A stretch of DNA of 64,000 bases from Alteriqipengyuania_B sp035481675 (GCF_035481675.1 NZ_JAYJJW010000001.1:682001-746000); one strand, 5' to 3'; positions 25,088-33,989 are shown, numbered from the stretch's first letter. Numbers and translations are program-made. The notes: a model not told the origin generated them from the sequence alone.

Positions 25088-25906
25088 TTACTTCAGGCTG
25101 TTCGCCAGCAGCTTGTGCATCTTCGAATGCAGGCGGTCGTTGCCCGCTAGCACCTGCTTTGCATGGATCGGCTCGCTCCGACCGCGGTAGTCGGTCACGA
25201 AACCGCCCGCTTCGCGCACCAAGAGGCAGCCCGCCGCCGTGTCCCAGTCGTTAAGGCCGCTTTCCCAGAACCCGTCGAAGCGTCCGGCGGCCAGCCACGC
25301 GAGGTCGAGCGAGGCGGCGCCATAGCGGCGGATACCAGCCACTTCCGGCCCGATCGCGCCGTAGATGCGCGCCCATTCCGCAAAATCGCCGTGGCCCTGG
25401 AACGGCATGCCGGTGGCGATCAGCGCTTCCGACATACGGTTGCGGCTGGATACGCGCAGGCGCCCGTCGTGCAGCCACGCGCCGCGGGTCTTCTCGGCCC
25501 AGAACGTCTCGTCGGTAATCGGCTGGTAGACCACTGCCGCGATGACATCGCCCCAGCCCTTCCCGTCAAGCCGCGGTTCCTGCACCGCGATGGAGATGGC
25601 GAAATGCGGGATGCCGTGGAGGAAGTTGCTCGTCCCGTCGAGCGGATCGATGATCCAGCGCGGCTTGTCCGCATCCCCTTCGATGGTGCCGGCTTCTTCC
25701 AGCACGAAACCCCACCCCGGGCGGGCCTGCAGCAGGTCGTCGTAAAGCGCGCGCTCGGCCATCCGGTCGGCCTTGGACACGAAATCAGCGGGCCCCTTGC
25801 GGCTCACCTGCAGGTGCTCGATTTCGCCGAAGTCGCGGCGCAGGCGGCCACCTGCGCGCCGCGCGGCACGTTCCATTACGCGGATGAGGCCGGATAGGGC
25901 AGCCAT
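25088..25906 (-). CDS. Inositol monophosphatase-family phosphatase
   Basis: The 272-residue protein belongs to the Li-sensitive, Mg-dependent phosphatase family. Metal-binding motifs are seen in order: VLEEAGTIEG, WIIDPLDGTSNFLHGIPHFA (the signature), and LNDWDTAAGCLLVREAGGFV. Family members include SuhB (inositol phosphatase and rRNA maturation factor), CysQ and HisN. The sequence is near SuhB in length and motif spacing, but the substrate cannot be fixed. It is followed on the right by the 117-residue conserved protein and efp on the same strand, so a loose operon is possible. Confidence 0.88.
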   Translation of the reverse strand: MAALSGLIRVMERAARRAGGRLRRDFGEIEHLQVSRKGPADFVSKADRMAERALYDDLLQARPGWGFVLEEAGTIEGDADKPRWIIDPLDGTSNFLHGIPHFAISIAVQEPRLDGKGWGDVIAAVVYQPITDETFWAEKTRGAWLHDGRLRVSSRNRMSEALIATGMPFQGHGDFAEWARIYGAIGPEVAGIRRYGAASLDLAWLAAGRFDGFWESGLNDWDTAAGCLLVREAGGFVTDYRGRSEPIHAKQVLAGNDRLHSKMHKLLANSLK

Positions 25907-25920
25907 TCAGAAATTCCCGT

Positions 25921-26274
25921 TCAGTCGAACGCAACCTGGATCGATTGCGCGGTCAATTCGATTTCGCCCCACCCGCCGTGGATGTGGACGTAGTTTCCGT
26001 CGATCGTCGCTTCATAGATGTCGCTGTAGTCGACCTCCTTGCCCGCTTCGGGCTTGGCTTTGGCGAGCCGCAAGTCCTCCAGCGCGCTGAAGCGGATGAA
26101 GCCGGGCTTGAAACACGCCTCGCCTTCCTGCTGGGGCGCGGCGTATTTCGGATGGGCTTCCTGCAAGAGGAAATCCATCTCCAGCGTCAGGGACTCGTCG
26201 TCATAGATGACGCTGGTGATGTAAGTGCGCTCGAAATCGATATTCGCGAGCTTCGGATGCGTCACCTGTCCCAT
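25921..26274 (-). CDS. Conserved hypothetical protein between efp and the phosphatase gene
   Basis: The 117-residue soluble protein has no signal peptide or membrane segment. It is rich in beta-forming stretches, e.g. ERTYITSVIYDDESLTLEMD, FKPGFIRFSALEDLRL and YEATIDGNYVHIHGGWGEIE, suggesting a small beta sandwich or barrel. AAGGGGG lies upstream of the ATG. It sits 14 bp before the phosphatase gene and shortly after efp, probably as part of one transcript. I do not recognise a family. Confidence 0.7.
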   Translation of the reverse strand: MGQVTHPKLANIDFERTYITSVIYDDESLTLEMDFLLQEAHPKYAAPQQEGEACFKPGFIRFSALEDLRLAKAKPEAGKEVDYSDIYEATIDGNYVHIHGGWGEIELTAQSIQVAFD

Positions 26275-26297
26275 TGCGGCCCCCTTGTTATGCCGTG

Positions 26298-26861
26298 TCA
26301 GCCGGCCTTTCCGACGTAGGTTCTTTCATACACGTCAACGACGATGCGCGTACCACTCTCGATATGCGGTGGGACCATCACGCGTACGCCGTTTTCGAGC
26401 ACGGCCGGCTTGTAGCTGGAGGAAGCGGTCTGCCCCTTCACCACGGCATCGGCCTCCACAATGGTGGCTTCCACCTGGTCGGGAAGCTGGACGGAGATCG
26501 GCTTTTCCTCCCACAGCTCCAGCTGCACGTCCATGCCGTCTTCCAGGAATTCCGCCGCGTCGCCGAGAAGGTCGGACGGCAGGTTGATCTGCTCGTAGCT
26601 TTCCTTGTCCATGAACACGAGCATGTCGCCCTCGGCATAGAGGTACTGGTATTCGCGCGTGTCGAGCCGCACCTTTTCGACCGTGTCGGCGCTGCGGAAG
26701 CGGACGTTGGTCTTGCGGCCGTCCTGCAAGTTCTTCATCTCGACCTGCATGTAGGCCCCGCCCTTGCCGGGCTGGGTGTGCTGGATCTTCGCGACTTTCC
26801 AGATGCCGCCTTCGTATTCGAGGATGTTGCCGGGACGAATGTCCACGCCGCTGATTTTCAT
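26298..26861 (-). CDS. efp: Elongation factor P
   Basis: EF-P binds between the ribosomal P and E sites and rescues ribosomes stalled at polyproline stretches. The 187-residue length and three-barrel layout are standard. The tip loop reads QPGKGGAYMQVEMKNL with the modifiable Lys33, and C-terminal family segments (GQTASSSYKPAVLENG, VPPHIESGTRIVVDV) are present. No EpmA or other modification gene is nearby. It is first of a leftward run efp-hypothetical-phosphatase. Confidence 0.96.
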   Translation of the reverse strand: MKISGVDIRPGNILEYEGGIWKVAKIQHTQPGKGGAYMQVEMKNLQDGRKTNVRFRSADTVEKVRLDTREYQYLYAEGDMLVFMDKESYEQINLPSDLLGDAAEFLEDGMDVQLELWEEKPISVQLPDQVEATIVEADAVVKGQTASSSYKPAVLENGVRVMVPPHIESGTRIVVDVYERTYVGKAG

Positions 26862-27002
26862 GGGATAGCCCGTTCGTGCTGAGATTTGCGGATATGGCGC
26901 GCGCCCTAGCCCTTTCGCGCTTTGGCGGCAAGCACGGCGCGCGGATGGCCGACGCGCTTGTTCATGGCCAGCACAGGCTGGATGCGGTACAAGGCATGTG
27001 AA

Positions 27003-27359
27003 ATGCAGAAACTCTGGCTACCCATCCTCGCGTTCGCCGCCCTGACGGCGGCCCCTGCTCTCGCGCAAACCTCCGGCGGTGCGATCGGCACCTTGCCGAC
27101 AGGCACCTATCGTTGCGAGCTTCCGGGCGATGCCGCGGGCCGCACGGGCGTGCGGCAACCGGAGCGAGATTTCGCGGTCACCGGCTCGTCGACCTACACG
27201 GCCCGGGGCGCCAGTGGCACCTACCTGATGCGCGGCAACCGCGTACAGATGACCAGCGGCCCGATGCAGGGCAGTCGGTTTGCCGTGATGGGCAGCGGCT
27301 TCCTCAAGGAAATCGACGCAAACGGCACGCCCGGCCGGCTGCGCTGCGTCCGGCGTTAG
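27003..27359 (+). CDS. Exported hypothetical protein
   Basis: The 118-residue protein has a signal peptide (MQKLWLPILAFAALTAAPALA, cleaved before QTSGG). The mature part is of about 95 residues and has two Cys (TYRCELPG and LRCVRR), likely forming one disulfide. Its beta-rich look (TGSSTYTARGASGTYLMRGN) resembles elastin-inhibitor-like or small lipocalin-like periplasmic proteins, but I assign no family. The start at 27003 is preferred because it places the signal peptide at the terminus. Its stop overlaps the convergent M23 peptidase gene by four bases. Confidence 0.7.
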   Translation: MQKLWLPILAFAALTAAPALAQTSGGAIGTLPTGTYRCELPGDAAGRTGVRQPERDFAVTGSSTYTARGASGTYLMRGNRVQMTSGPMQGSRFAVMGSGFLKEIDANGTPGRLRCVRR

Positions 27360-28060
27360 CGCGCCTCGCTGCCGCGCGCACCCTGCGCCAGCAACGGATA
27401 GGGATTGATCGCGTTGGCGGGCTCCCACCACTTGGCCGTCTCCGTCGTCCGCATGATAGCGAAGTGAAGGTGCGGCGCGGAAGGATCGGCATTGCCGCTC
27501 GAACCCACCGTGCCGAGCCGCTGGCCACGACGGATGCGCTGCCCTTCGCGCAGGCCCGGCGCATATTCGTCGAGATGGGCGTAATAGTAGATCGTCTGCC
27601 CGTCTTCCGAGCGAACGTAGATCGTGTTCCCGCCGGCATCGGACCGGAACAACCGCTCGATCCGGCCAGGCGCGGCGGAGACCACTGACGTGCCTTCTTC
27701 CGCCATGATGTCGATGGCTTCGTGAATGCGATCGCCGCCGTCGCGCGCATCGGCGAAAGTATCGGTCAGCTCTTTTGCGCTCACGCCAAGCACGGGAATC
27801 ATCAACTGGTCGACTGCCCCCTGCTCGATCTGGACCGTATCTTCCAGGTTGAGCGACTGGGTCCGCTTTTCTGCCCCGGCCACGGCCGGCTCCTGGGCAT
27901 CGCCAGTCCCCGTTTCCGGAGAACTCGACGTATCGGCATCGGCGCCCGAATTCGCGGCCAGGAAATCGCCGCCGAGGATGCTGCCACCGAACACGATCCA
28001 CGCGGCCGAAGTCAGCGTGGCGGTGATGACGATGGTAAGCAGTCGCTCAGCAGCTTTCAT
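27356..28060 (-). CDS. M23-family peptidase (LytM domain), membrane anchored
   Basis: The 234-residue protein has an N-terminal hydrophobic anchor (about residues 8-30), a linker, and a C-terminal LytM/M23 zinc domain. The domain shows IHEAIDIMAEEGTSVVSAAPG, carrying the HxxxD pair, and HLHFAI, carrying the HxH pair, the expected four metal ligands. It would cut peptidoglycan cross-bridges or, if inactive, activate an amidase; since all ligands are present, activity is likely. It lies 5 bp after the L,D-transpeptidase gene on the same strand, forming a cell-wall gene pair. Confidence 0.88.
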   Translation of the reverse strand: MKAAERLLTIVITATLTSAAWIVFGGSILGGDFLAANSGADADTSSSPETGTGDAQEPAVAGAEKRTQSLNLEDTVQIEQGAVDQLMIPVLGVSAKELTDTFADARDGGDRIHEAIDIMAEEGTSVVSAAPGRIERLFRSDAGGNTIYVRSEDGQTIYYYAHLDEYAPGLREGQRIRRGQRLGTVGSSGNADPSAPHLHFAIMRTTETAKWWEPANAINPYPLLAQGARGSEAR

Positions 28061-28065
28061 GCGAA

Positions 28066-29298
28066 TCAGGCCTCGAAAATTACTCGTGTCGACTGCGATA
28101 CCATGCCGGCGAGCCGGGCTGCATCCCAGTTGGTCAACCGTACACAGCCGCTGCTCTGCGCCCGGCCGATGGTTTCGGGATCGGGCGTACCGTGGATGCC
28201 GTAATGCTCCTTACTGAGGTCGATCCACACGACGCCGACCGGGCTGTTGGGCCCCGGCGGCAGGGTGTAAGTGCCCTTGTCGCTGTCATCGTTGCCAAGC
28301 ACTTCGGGATCGTACTTGTACGGGGGGTTGTAGGCCTCACCCACGATGTCCCATTCGCCCAGCGGCAACGGGAATTCGCTAGAGCCGGAGCTGACGGTGA
28401 ACATCGCGACCAGCTTGTCGCCATTGTACGCTTTCAGCGTCTTGCCTGCCTTGCTGACGACCACGCGGTCGACTTCCGGCTGTTCGCTGCCCACGCCGAG
28501 CGAGACGAGCGTCTGCTTCCAGCCTGCATCCTCGATCGAGCCGGGCGCGATGCGGTCGGCTCCGATGTTTGGCACGCGGATCTGCTGGCCGGCGGTGAAG
28601 AAGGACTGGTTCGCGCTGTCCCCGCTAGCGGATGACGATGGGCTAGGCGATGCGGTGGGGCTGGCCGATGCGCTCGGGCTGGCCGACGCGCCGGGTTCGG
28701 GGTCGGTCGTTGCCTCGGCGCTGGTCGCAGGCATCCCGCCGGGATTCAGTTCCTTGAGGACGGCCACGGTCGTGTGAAATCGCTCGGCCAGTCGCTCGTC
28801 GATGGACTTGTAGCCGAGGCGCTTCATTTCCGCCTTTTCCGCAACGTCTTCGGGCATGTCCTCGTAATTCTGTTCGCCCCAGCTTTCGGGAATGGTGACG
28901 ACGCGTGTTGCCGGGATATTCGACCACTCGGCCAGCGCAGTCTTGGTTGCTTCGTCGAGCTTGCCGGTCACTTCGAGGTCGTTAGCCTCCTGGAAACCGT
29001 TCAGCGCGTTTTCAGTGCTCATGCCCATCTTGCCGTCGATGACCCCGGGCCCGAAGCCGCGGCGGTCGAGCACGACCTGCGCCTGCATGATCGGACGTTC
29101 CTCGCTATCGGGAATGTCCGCGTCATAGGTTTCGCCCTTGGCCGGATCGTTCGAAGCCATCGTGTCGGCTTCGTTGTCGGACGTGGTCGCTTCGGAATTT
29201 GCCGTGGTCGTGTCGGCCGTGTCGGCCTCGCCATCGGTACCGTTGAGGCCGCATGCGGCAAGCAGGGCAATGGGCGCTGCTGCGATCAGGAAACGCAT
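28066..29298 (-). CDS. Lipoprotein L,D-transpeptidase (YkuD) with peptidoglycan-binding domain
   Basis: The 410-residue protein begins with a lipoprotein signal (LLAACGLNG, lipid-bearing Cys16). It has a PG_binding_1 domain at about 75-135 (VVLDRRGFGPGVIDGKMGMS). A LysM-like segment begins DERLAERFHTTVAVLKELNPGG, is interrupted by a Ser/Pro/Ala-rich insert, and ends FFTAGQQIRVP. The C-terminal YkuD catalytic domain carries IHGTPDPETIGRAQSSGCVR, with the active Cys in SSGCVR. It forms 3-3 peptidoglycan cross-links or anchors proteins. GAGGGA precedes the ATG. The M23 peptidase gene follows by 5 bp. Confidence 0.88.
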   Translation of the reverse strand: MRFLIAAAPIALLAACGLNGTDGEADTADTTTANSEATTSDNEADTMASNDPAKGETYDADIPDSEERPIMQAQVVLDRRGFGPGVIDGKMGMSTENALNGFQEANDLEVTGKLDEATKTALAEWSNIPATRVVTIPESWGEQNYEDMPEDVAEKAEMKRLGYKSIDERLAERFHTTVAVLKELNPGGMPATSAEATTDPEPGASASPSASASPTASPSPSSSASGDSANQSFFTAGQQIRVPNIGADRIAPGSIEDAGWKQTLVSLGVGSEQPEVDRVVVSKAGKTLKAYNGDKLVAMFTVSSGSSEFPLPLGEWDIVGEAYNPPYKYDPEVLGNDDSDKGTYTLPPGPNSPVGVVWIDLSKEHYGIHGTPDPETIGRAQSSGCVRLTNWDAARLAGMVSQSTRVIFEA

Positions 29299-29389
29299 TG
29301 GTATTCTCCCTCGGATGCCGGGCCGGTGCGCCGCGACGTAATGGGAAATCCAACGCGCGGCGGCCTGTCGGGGTCCGAAGGCGTTCGAA

Positions 29390-30076
29390 TTATTCGCTTT
29401 CCTCCTCCGCCATCGCGGCTTCGGTCTCCGCGATCACGCGATTGAACTCGGCGACGGCGGCCGCTTCGTCTCCTCCCCAGACCGCATGGCTGACGGCGAG
29501 GAAATCCGCGCCTGCACGGATCAGCGGCGGGCAGTTTGCAGGCGTGATCCCCCCGATCGCCACACAAGGAAGCTCGAAAATCTTCGCCCACCATTCCAGC
29601 AGGTCGAGTTCGGCACGGTGCCCGCTATCCTTGGTCTCGCTAGGGAAAAACGCCCCGAACGCGACGTAGTCGGCCCCCGCCTCGCCCGCATCCATCGCAA
29701 AGTGGCGCGAGGCGTGGCAGGTCACCCCGATCTGCACATCCTTGCCGAGCCGGTCTCGCGCTTCCTTCACATCGCCGTCATCCTGGCCGAGATGGACGCC
29801 ATCCGCTTTCAGGCGCTTTGCTAGGGCAATGCTGTCGTTGACGACGAAGGCCACGTCCCGCTCCGCACAAATGCGCTGCAGCGGCTCCGCAAGTCGTGCG
29901 GCCTCATGCTCGTCCACGTCCTTCACGCGGAACTGGAAGGCTGCGACCGGGCCCGCGTCGAGCGCACGGGCAAGGCGGTCGGGGAAGTCGCCGCCGACAT
30001 CGGGCGGCGAGATCAGGTAAAGCTGGCAATCGGTCATCGGGCCGCTGGTAGCCTTGCTGGAAGCATTCGTCGACAT
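29390..30076 (-). CDS. thiE: Thiamine phosphate synthase
   Basis: ThiE couples the pyrimidine and thiazole phosphates to make thiamine phosphate. The 228-residue TIM-barrel shows FQFRVKD (QxR motif), FVVNDSIALAKRLKADGVHLGQDD, IGVTCHA, ADYVAFGAFFPSETK and PCVAIGGITPANCPPLIRAGA. The N-terminal 13 residues before MTDCQLYLIS are poorly conserved, so ATG 30037 may be the true start; neither start has a clear ribosome binding site. No TPP riboswitch fits in the 39 bp to the divergent gene. Confidence 0.88.
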   Translation of the reverse strand: MSTNASSKATSGPMTDCQLYLISPPDVGGDFPDRLARALDAGPVAAFQFRVKDVDEHEAARLAEPLQRICAERDVAFVVNDSIALAKRLKADGVHLGQDDGDVKEARDRLGKDVQIGVTCHASRHFAMDAGEAGADYVAFGAFFPSETKDSGHRAELDLLEWWAKIFELPCVAIGGITPANCPPLIRAGADFLAVSHAVWGGDEAAAVAEFNRVIAETEAAMAEEESE

Positions 30077-30115
30077 TCAGCACGCAGCAACGCGGCGGAG
30101 CGCAGATTCGCAGGC

Positions 30116-30631
30116 ATGAAACACGCTGTCTTCCTCTCCCTTGCACCGCTTGCGCTTGCCGGCGGTTGCGCCACGAACGCGGGCACCGCCCCGCTTGCCG
30201 AAACGCCGGTCGCCGCGGCTGCCACGCCGGTGGCGTTCGGGGAGCCGGTGAAGGCTGGCGAGGTGGTCGTCACCCCGCTTTCGCTGGTCGAAGACAGCCG
30301 CTGCCCCATCAACGCGCGCTGCGTCTGGGCGGGCCGGCTGATCGTAAACGCGCGGATCGACGGTGCCGGCTGGCGTGAAACCGTCCTGCTCGAGCTTGGC
30401 GAAGCGCGCGATGTGCGCGGTGCCGGTGTCATGCTGGCGAGCGGCGAACCGGGCCGGATGGCGGGCGAGGACGAACCCCTGCCCGCCGCCTATCTCTTCA
30501 CTTTCGAAGGAAGCTCACGCCCCCTCAGGTCGCGCTGGCGCAGGAAATCTCGTCGATCGCGGTTTCCAGCGCCTGGTCGAATTGTACATCGTCCATCTGC
30601 ACGCGCAGTTCTTCGAGCAGCGCGCGGCTGA
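30116..30631 (+). CDS. Putative lipoprotein, conserved hypothetical
   Basis: The frame gives 171 residues: a lipoprotein-like signal (LAPLALAGGCATNAG, Cys18), then a compact beta-rich domain with SRCPINARCVWAGRLIVNARI (two Cys) ending around YLFTFEG at residue 140. I recall this Cys-containing segment from small exported proteins of sphingomonads; function unknown. After that the frame reads an Arg-rich tail of about 30 residues lying over the antisense 3' end of the aldolase gene, with no stop in between. The tail looks like read-through sequence rather than a real domain. Confidence 0.6.
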   Translation: MKHAVFLSLAPLALAGGCATNAGTAPLAETPVAAAATPVAFGEPVKAGEVVVTPLSLVEDSRCPINARCVWAGRLIVNARIDGAGWRETVLLELGEARDVRGAGVMLASGEPGRMAGEDEPLPAAYLFTFEGSSRPLRSRWRRKSRRSRFPAPGRIVHRPSARAVLRAARG

Positions 30632-31415
30632 AGCTGGCGATCATGCCTTCGTTTTTCGCAAGTTCGCGGCACGCTTCGTCGCGGCCGTAACCGCCGGAAA
30701 GGGCCACGACGCGCAGCACTTTGGGATGCTCCACTAGCGGGCGATAGAGATTGGCCTCGCTCGGAATGGTCAGCTTCAGCATGACGTGCTGGCCTTCCGG
30801 CACCCGGTTGAGCTGGTCGAGCATGGCGGCCAGAAGCTGCGCCTCGGCCTGCGGACGCGTTTCGCTTTTCAGGCTGACTTCTGGCTCGAGAATGGGGACG
30901 AGGCCGCTGTCGAGGATTTGCAGGCCGAAATCCATCTGCTGGCGAACGTTGGCGGCGACGCCTTCCTGGTCCGCATCGTGGATGACCGAGCGCATCTTCG
31001 TGCCGAACACACCAAGTTCCTTCGCCCGCGCGCACATCTCGTTCAGGCGCGGCATGTCCTTCATCAGCTGCACGCCATTTCCTGTATCGTGCATGCCCAT
31101 GTCGACCTTCAGGAATGGCACCACGCCGCGGCGCGAGAGCAGCTCGGGGATCGGCGAGCCGTCCTCCACGCAGCCTTCCATCGTCTTTTCGAACAGGATC
31201 GCCCCGATCACGCCGCCGCTTCCGAAGGACGGCGAGGTCACGATCCGGCAGCGCATCTTGTGGATTTCGGCGAACATTTCCTCGTCGCCGCTCCACGCAT
31301 CGTCGGCCACGCCGTAGCCCTGAAGCGCCTTGGGCGTCGATCCGCCCGACTGGTCGAGCGCGGCGATGAAGCCCTTCTTCGTCGCCATCTGCTGCTTCAT
31401 TTCATCGAAAGTCAT
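30525..31415 (-). CDS. Fructose-bisphosphate aldolase, class I (bacterial type)
   Basis: This 296-residue Schiff-base aldolase interconverts fructose 1,6-bisphosphate with dihydroxyacetone phosphate and glyceraldehyde 3-phosphate. The N-terminus MTFDEMKQQM matches the usual start of the family. GFIAALDQSGGSTPKAL, VPFLKVDMG, PILEPEVSLKS and the lysine region VMLKLTIPSEANLY are class I hallmarks. Choosing ATG 31415 gives the standard length; an ATG 15 bases upstream is possible. It stands a little apart from the tkt-gap-pgk operon but belongs to the same pathway. Confidence 0.92.
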   Translation of the reverse strand: MTFDEMKQQMATKKGFIAALDQSGGSTPKALQGYGVADDAWSGDEEMFAEIHKMRCRIVTSPSFGSGGVIGAILFEKTMEGCVEDGSPIPELLSRRGVVPFLKVDMGMHDTGNGVQLMKDMPRLNEMCARAKELGVFGTKMRSVIHDADQEGVAANVRQQMDFGLQILDSGLVPILEPEVSLKSETRPQAEAQLLAAMLDQLNRVPEGQHVMLKLTIPSEANLYRPLVEHPKVLRVVALSGGYGRDEACRELAKNEGMIASFSRALLEELRVQMDDVQFDQALETAIDEISCASAT

Positions 31416-31557
31416 GCGTCGTGATCCCATTTGCGGCCCGCGCCCCTCCGGTGCGTGCATTCGTATGCGCGGCGCTTTAGCCAGACCGCCCATGGTCCGC
31501 AACACCGACAGACAACCTTTCCGCCGCCCAAGCGTAGATGCGGTGAAGGAGAAATCG

Positions 31558-32316
31558 ATGCTCGACGATACCCAGGCCAGGCTATGCGATGAAAACACCA
31601 CCGACTTCAGCGATCTGAAGGCGATAACCATCAACTGCACGCTGAAGCCGTCACCGCAGGGATCGCACACCGACAAGCTGCTGGGCGTGGTCGAGACCAT
31701 CCTGGTGCGCAACAATGTCGCGCTCGAGCAGGTCCGCCTGGTCGATCACGATATCGCGCCCGGCGTCTACCCGGACATGACCGAGCACGGGGCCGACACC
31801 GACGAATGGCCGGCCATTTGGGACAAGGTCCGCGCGGCCGATATCCTCGTGATCGGCACGCCGATCTGGCTGGGCGAGAAATCGAGCGTCTGCCAGCGCC
31901 TGATCGAGCGGCTGTATGCCCATTCCGGCCAGACCAACGACAAGGGGCAATATGCATTCTACGGCAAGGTCGGCGGATGCATCGTCACCGGCAACGAAGA
32001 CGGCATCAAGCATGTCGGGATGGGCGTGCTCTATTCGTTGCAGCACGTGGGCTACACGATCCCGCCGCAAGCCGACGCGGGCTGGATCGGGGAGGCGGGC
32101 CCCGGCCCCAGTTACGGTGATCCCAAGGACGACGGCGAAGGCTATGTCGGGTTCGACAACGACTTCACGAAGCGCAACACCACCTTCATGACCTGGAACC
32201 TGATGCACATGGCACGGATGCTGAAGGATGCGGGCGGCATACCCTGCCACGGAAACTCGGTGGACCTGTGGAAGGAAGGGCGCCGCTTCGACGCGCCCAA
32301 TCCGGAATACCGCTAG
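31558..32316 (+). CDS. NAD(P)H-dependent flavodoxin-fold oxidoreductase
   Basis: The 252-residue protein has the flavodoxin-like fold of NADPH-dependent FMN reductases: an opening strand and phosphate-binding loop (ITINCTLKPSPQGSHTDKLL), the FMN ring loop (ILVIGTPIWLGEKSSVCQRLIERL) and KVGGCIVTGNEDGIKH. Relatives reduce quinones, azo dyes or FMN. ATG 31558 has GAAGGAG eight bases upstream. It is a single gene, converging on the thioesterase gene with a four-base overlap. Confidence 0.85.
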   Translation: MLDDTQARLCDENTTDFSDLKAITINCTLKPSPQGSHTDKLLGVVETILVRNNVALEQVRLVDHDIAPGVYPDMTEHGADTDEWPAIWDKVRAADILVIGTPIWLGEKSSVCQRLIERLYAHSGQTNDKGQYAFYGKVGGCIVTGNEDGIKHVGMGVLYSLQHVGYTIPPQADAGWIGEAGPGPSYGDPKDDGEGYVGFDNDFTKRNTTFMTWNLMHMARMLKDAGGIPCHGNSVDLWKEGRRFDAPNPEYR

Positions 32317-32780
32317 GCCGGGAGGCTCGAAGGCCGTTTGCCGGTCTTGCGAATGATGCCGGTGAAGCTGAGGACCGGCGTGCCGTCCGCGGTCGCGATC
32401 CCGCGCACGAACACGGTCTTCCCGCCACCGCGCGTAACCTCGCCTCGCGCTTCCACCAACTGGCCGGGCTTTGCCGGGTTCAGGAAATCGCCCGACAGGT
32501 TCATCGTCACGCCGAAGCTGTCGTGCATCTCGTTGCGCGCGATGGTGAACAGGGCGGCATCGGCAAAGGTCATCAGGCACCCGCCGTGCAGGAACCCGCC
32601 GCCGTTCATGTGGCGGTCTTCGGTGCGGAAGGCACAGATCCAGTCGCCGTTATCCTTACGCCGCTCGTAGAACGGCCCGGCAACCTGTTCGAAGGCGTCG
32701 GATTGCCAGAAGGACCAACCGGCCCATTCGCCTTCGGTAACGGGGATCAGGCCGTGCCCAGCCTCGACGATCTCGCTCAC
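32313..32780 (-). CDS. PaaI-family hotdog thioesterase
   Basis: The 155-residue hotdog-fold protein shows the PaaI pattern MNGGGFLHGGCLMTFADAAL, with the HGG loop and Asp of the active site, and a closing strand VLSFTGIIRKTGKRP. It probably hydrolyses acyl- or aryl-CoA. The start is a GTG whose GTGA overlaps the pgk stop codon, so it is translationally coupled to pgk at the end of the tkt-gap-pgk operon. There is no obvious biochemical link to glycolysis. Confidence 0.85.
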   Translation of the reverse strand: MSEIVEAGHGLIPVTEGEWAGWSFWQSDAFEQVAGPFYERRKDNGDWICAFRTEDRHMNGGGFLHGGCLMTFADAALFTIARNEMHDSFGVTMNLSGDFLNPAKPGQLVEARGEVTRGGGKTVFVRGIATADGTPVLSFTGIIRKTGKRPSSLPA

Positions 32781-33985
32781 GCCGCCAGCGCCGCGACGCC
32801 GGGCAGTTCCTTGCCCTCCATCCATTCGAGGAAAGCCCCGCCTGCGGTCGAAACATAGCTGAAATCGTCCGCTACGCCCGCGTGGTTGAGCGCGGCCACC
32901 GTGTCGCCGCCGCCCGCGACCGAAGTCAGCGAGCCATCCTGCGTCAACGCCGCCGCCGTCCGGGCGAGAGCCACCGTTGCGGTGTCGAAAGGCTCGATCT
33001 CGAACGCGCCGAGCGGGCCGTTCCACACCAGCGTGCGGCAGGTCTTCAGGACGTCGGCCAGCGCCTCCGTCGCCTGCGGCCCGATGTCGAGGATCATTTC
33101 GTTCGCGCCCACTTCATGCACGTTGCAAGTGCGCAAGCCTGCCGGATTGGCGGCGAATTCGGGCGCGACGACCACGTCGTACGGGAGGTGGATCGTGCAG
33201 CGGGCATGGTCGGCCTTGTCCATGATCGCATTGGCTGTGTCGGTCAGGTCGTGCTCGCACAGGGACTTGCCGACATCGACACCGCGCGCGGCGAGGAAGG
33301 TGTTGGCCATCCCGCCGCCGATGATCAGGTGCTGGACCTGCCCGACGAGGTTTTCGAGCACGTCGAGCTTGGTGGACACCTTGGCTCCGCCCACGACGGC
33401 CGCGACCGGCGCTTCCGGATTACCGAGCGCCGCGTCGAGCGCCTTCAATTCCGCCTCCATCGCACGGCCGGCATAGGCGGGCAGCACTTTCGCCAGCCCC
33501 TCCGTGCTCGCATGGGCGCGGTGTGCGGCCGAAAACGCGTCGTTGACGTAGAAATCCGCGTTCTCGGCGATGGCGGCGGCGAAATCGGCATCGTTCGCCT
33601 CCTCGCCCGGCCAGAAGCGCGTGTTCTCCATCAGGCCAATGTCGCCATTGCCGAGGATGCCGATGGCTTGCGCCGCGACCGGCCCCGTAAGTTCGGGAAT
33701 GAACATGATTTCGCGCCCCAGCACGTCTTCGACCCCGCCCTGCACCCAGCTGAGCGTCATGGTGGAGTTCTTCTGCCCCTTCGGACGCCCGTAATGGGCG
33801 AGCAGCAGGACCTTCGCACCCGCGTCGGCCAGTTCAAGGATGGTCGGCATCACCGCGCGGATCCGCGTGTCGTCGGCCACCGATCCTTCGCGCATCGGCA
33901 CGTTGAGATCCACGCGGACGAGCGCGACCTTGCCGGTCACATCGCCGAGGTCGGAGCCAAGATCGTCGAGGGTGCGGAACGCCAT
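32777..33985 (-). CDS. pgk: Phosphoglycerate kinase
   Basis: PGK makes ATP from 1,3-bisphosphoglycerate in glycolysis. The 402-residue sequence shows KVALVRVDLNVPM at the N-terminus, LLAHYGRPKG, VNDAFSAAHRAHAST, the nucleotide-site GGAKVSTKLDVLENL, and GGGDTVAALNHAG near the C-terminus. It lies 4 bp after gap and is followed by an overlapping thioesterase gene. Start ATG 33985 matches the family N-terminus. Confidence 0.96.
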   Translation of the reverse strand: MAFRTLDDLGSDLGDVTGKVALVRVDLNVPMREGSVADDTRIRAVMPTILELADAGAKVLLLAHYGRPKGQKNSTMTLSWVQGGVEDVLGREIMFIPELTGPVAAQAIGILGNGDIGLMENTRFWPGEEANDADFAAAIAENADFYVNDAFSAAHRAHASTEGLAKVLPAYAGRAMEAELKALDAALGNPEAPVAAVVGGAKVSTKLDVLENLVGQVQHLIIGGGMANTFLAARGVDVGKSLCEHDLTDTANAIMDKADHARCTIHLPYDVVVAPEFAANPAGLRTCNVHEVGANEMILDIGPQATEALADVLKTCRTLVWNGPLGAFEIEPFDTATVALARTAAALTQDGSLTSVAGGGDTVAALNHAGVADDFSYVSTAGGAFLEWMEGKELPGVAALAA

Positions 33986-33989
33986 CGGC

